A stretch of DNA of 5,518 nucleotides from Eubacteriales bacterium (GTDB lineage: Bacteria; Bacillota; Clostridia; Oscillospirales; Acutalibacteraceae). The stretch is from positions 1-5,518 of the forward strand of contig JAUMXP010000109.1 of assembly GCA_030529125.1 (NCBI GenBank), written 5' to 3'. The translations under genes and the position numbers were made by a program. Each line of letters opens with the position of its first letter. The first letter of the stretch is position 1. Below are positions 5,476-5,518 of this stretch, one piece after another. The notes beneath the pieces were generated by a model. That model ran no database searches, was not told the origin of the DNA, and worked only from the letters and a program-made list of their open reading frames with translations.

Positions 5476-5480
5476 AAATT

Positions 5481-5518
5481 ATGGAATATAATCCTAACGA
5501 AAACATCAACACTCAGCA
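5481..5518 (+). CDS. Start of an unidentified protein (12 codons visible, continues beyond the window)
   Basis: Only MEYNPNENINTQ plus two bases of the next codon are present before the right edge. A strong GGAGGGG ribosome binding site 5 bases upstream and a promoter at 5414-5442 show that it is a genuine start. The visible segment is polar and rich in Asn, with no hydrophobic signal-like stretch, so it is probably a disordered cytoplasmic N-terminus. Small membrane proteins of Clostridia often begin this way, but nothing visible identifies the family. It is transcribed divergently from the thyX operon and may share regulatory DNA with it. Confidence 0.7.
   Translation, partial: MEYNPNENINTQ

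Larger units (their letters stand above)
5107..5480. other. AT-rich divergent intergenic region between thyX and a plus-strand gene
   Basis: These 374 bases hold no convincing gene on either strand; the longest plus-strand ATG frame checked is 19 codons without a ribosome binding site. The region contains the thyX operon promoter (minus), one good and one weaker plus-strand promoter candidate, a shared TTGTATC-containing motif, a 9-base inverted repeat and an A/T-only inverted repeat. No riboswitch-like conserved core, T-box signature or rho-independent terminator was recognised. Confidence 0.8.

Overview
The window looks like ordinary chromosomal housekeeping sequence from a low-to-moderate G+C Gram-positive bacterium of the class Clostridia, most likely Oscillospiraceae/Ruminococcus-like or a close relative. 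This is inferred from the strong GGAGG-type ribosome binding sites, the AT-rich intergenic DNA, a ThyX with a clostridial-type cysteine-containing tail, a divergent thymidylate kinase whose motifs I associate with Clostridia, and an mltG-U32 gene order that recalls the B. subtilis yrrL-yrrN/yrrO neighbourhood. No mobile element, CRISPR array, tRNA or rRNA was seen.

Layout. Bases 1-5106 form one tightly packed operon read on the minus strand, so transcription runs from right to left. In transcription order it holds: thyX (flavin-dependent thymidylate synthase, 5106-4306), tmk (thymidylate kinase, 4316-3651), a soluble DUF2156 protein (3634-2753), a DJ-1/PfpI protein (2741-2184), 5-formyltetrahydrofolate cyclo-ligase (2191-1637), mltG (endolytic murein transglycosylase, 1609-182) and the first 60 codons of a peptidase U32 family gene (182-1, leaving the window). 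Adjacent genes overlap by 1-11 bases or are separated by at most 27 bases, and no internal terminator is visible. A strong extended -10 promoter (TTGAAT, 17 bases, TATAAT) lies just upstream of thyX.

Bases 5107-5480 are a 374-base AT-rich divergent intergenic region. It holds the thyX promoter on the minus strand, one good and one weaker candidate promoter on the plus strand, and several short repeats that could be regulatory. A plus-strand gene starts at 5481 with a strong ribosome binding site, but only 12 codons are present.

How the genes fit together. ThyX makes dTMP from dUMP using methylene-THF, and Tmk phosphorylates dTMP to dTDP, so the first two genes are consecutive steps. The cyclo-ligase returns 5-formyl-THF to the active folate pool that ThyX draws on. 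MltG cuts nascent glycan strands at the membrane, U32 proteins are proteases or RNA/cofactor-modification enzymes, and DJ-1 and DUF2156 have no firm link to the others. The grouping looks like a growth-linked housekeeping operon. I found no convincing new system; the more interesting points are the divergent Tmk, the cysteine-rich ThyX tail, the embedded stand-alone DUF2156 protein and the repeated motif in the divergent promoter region.
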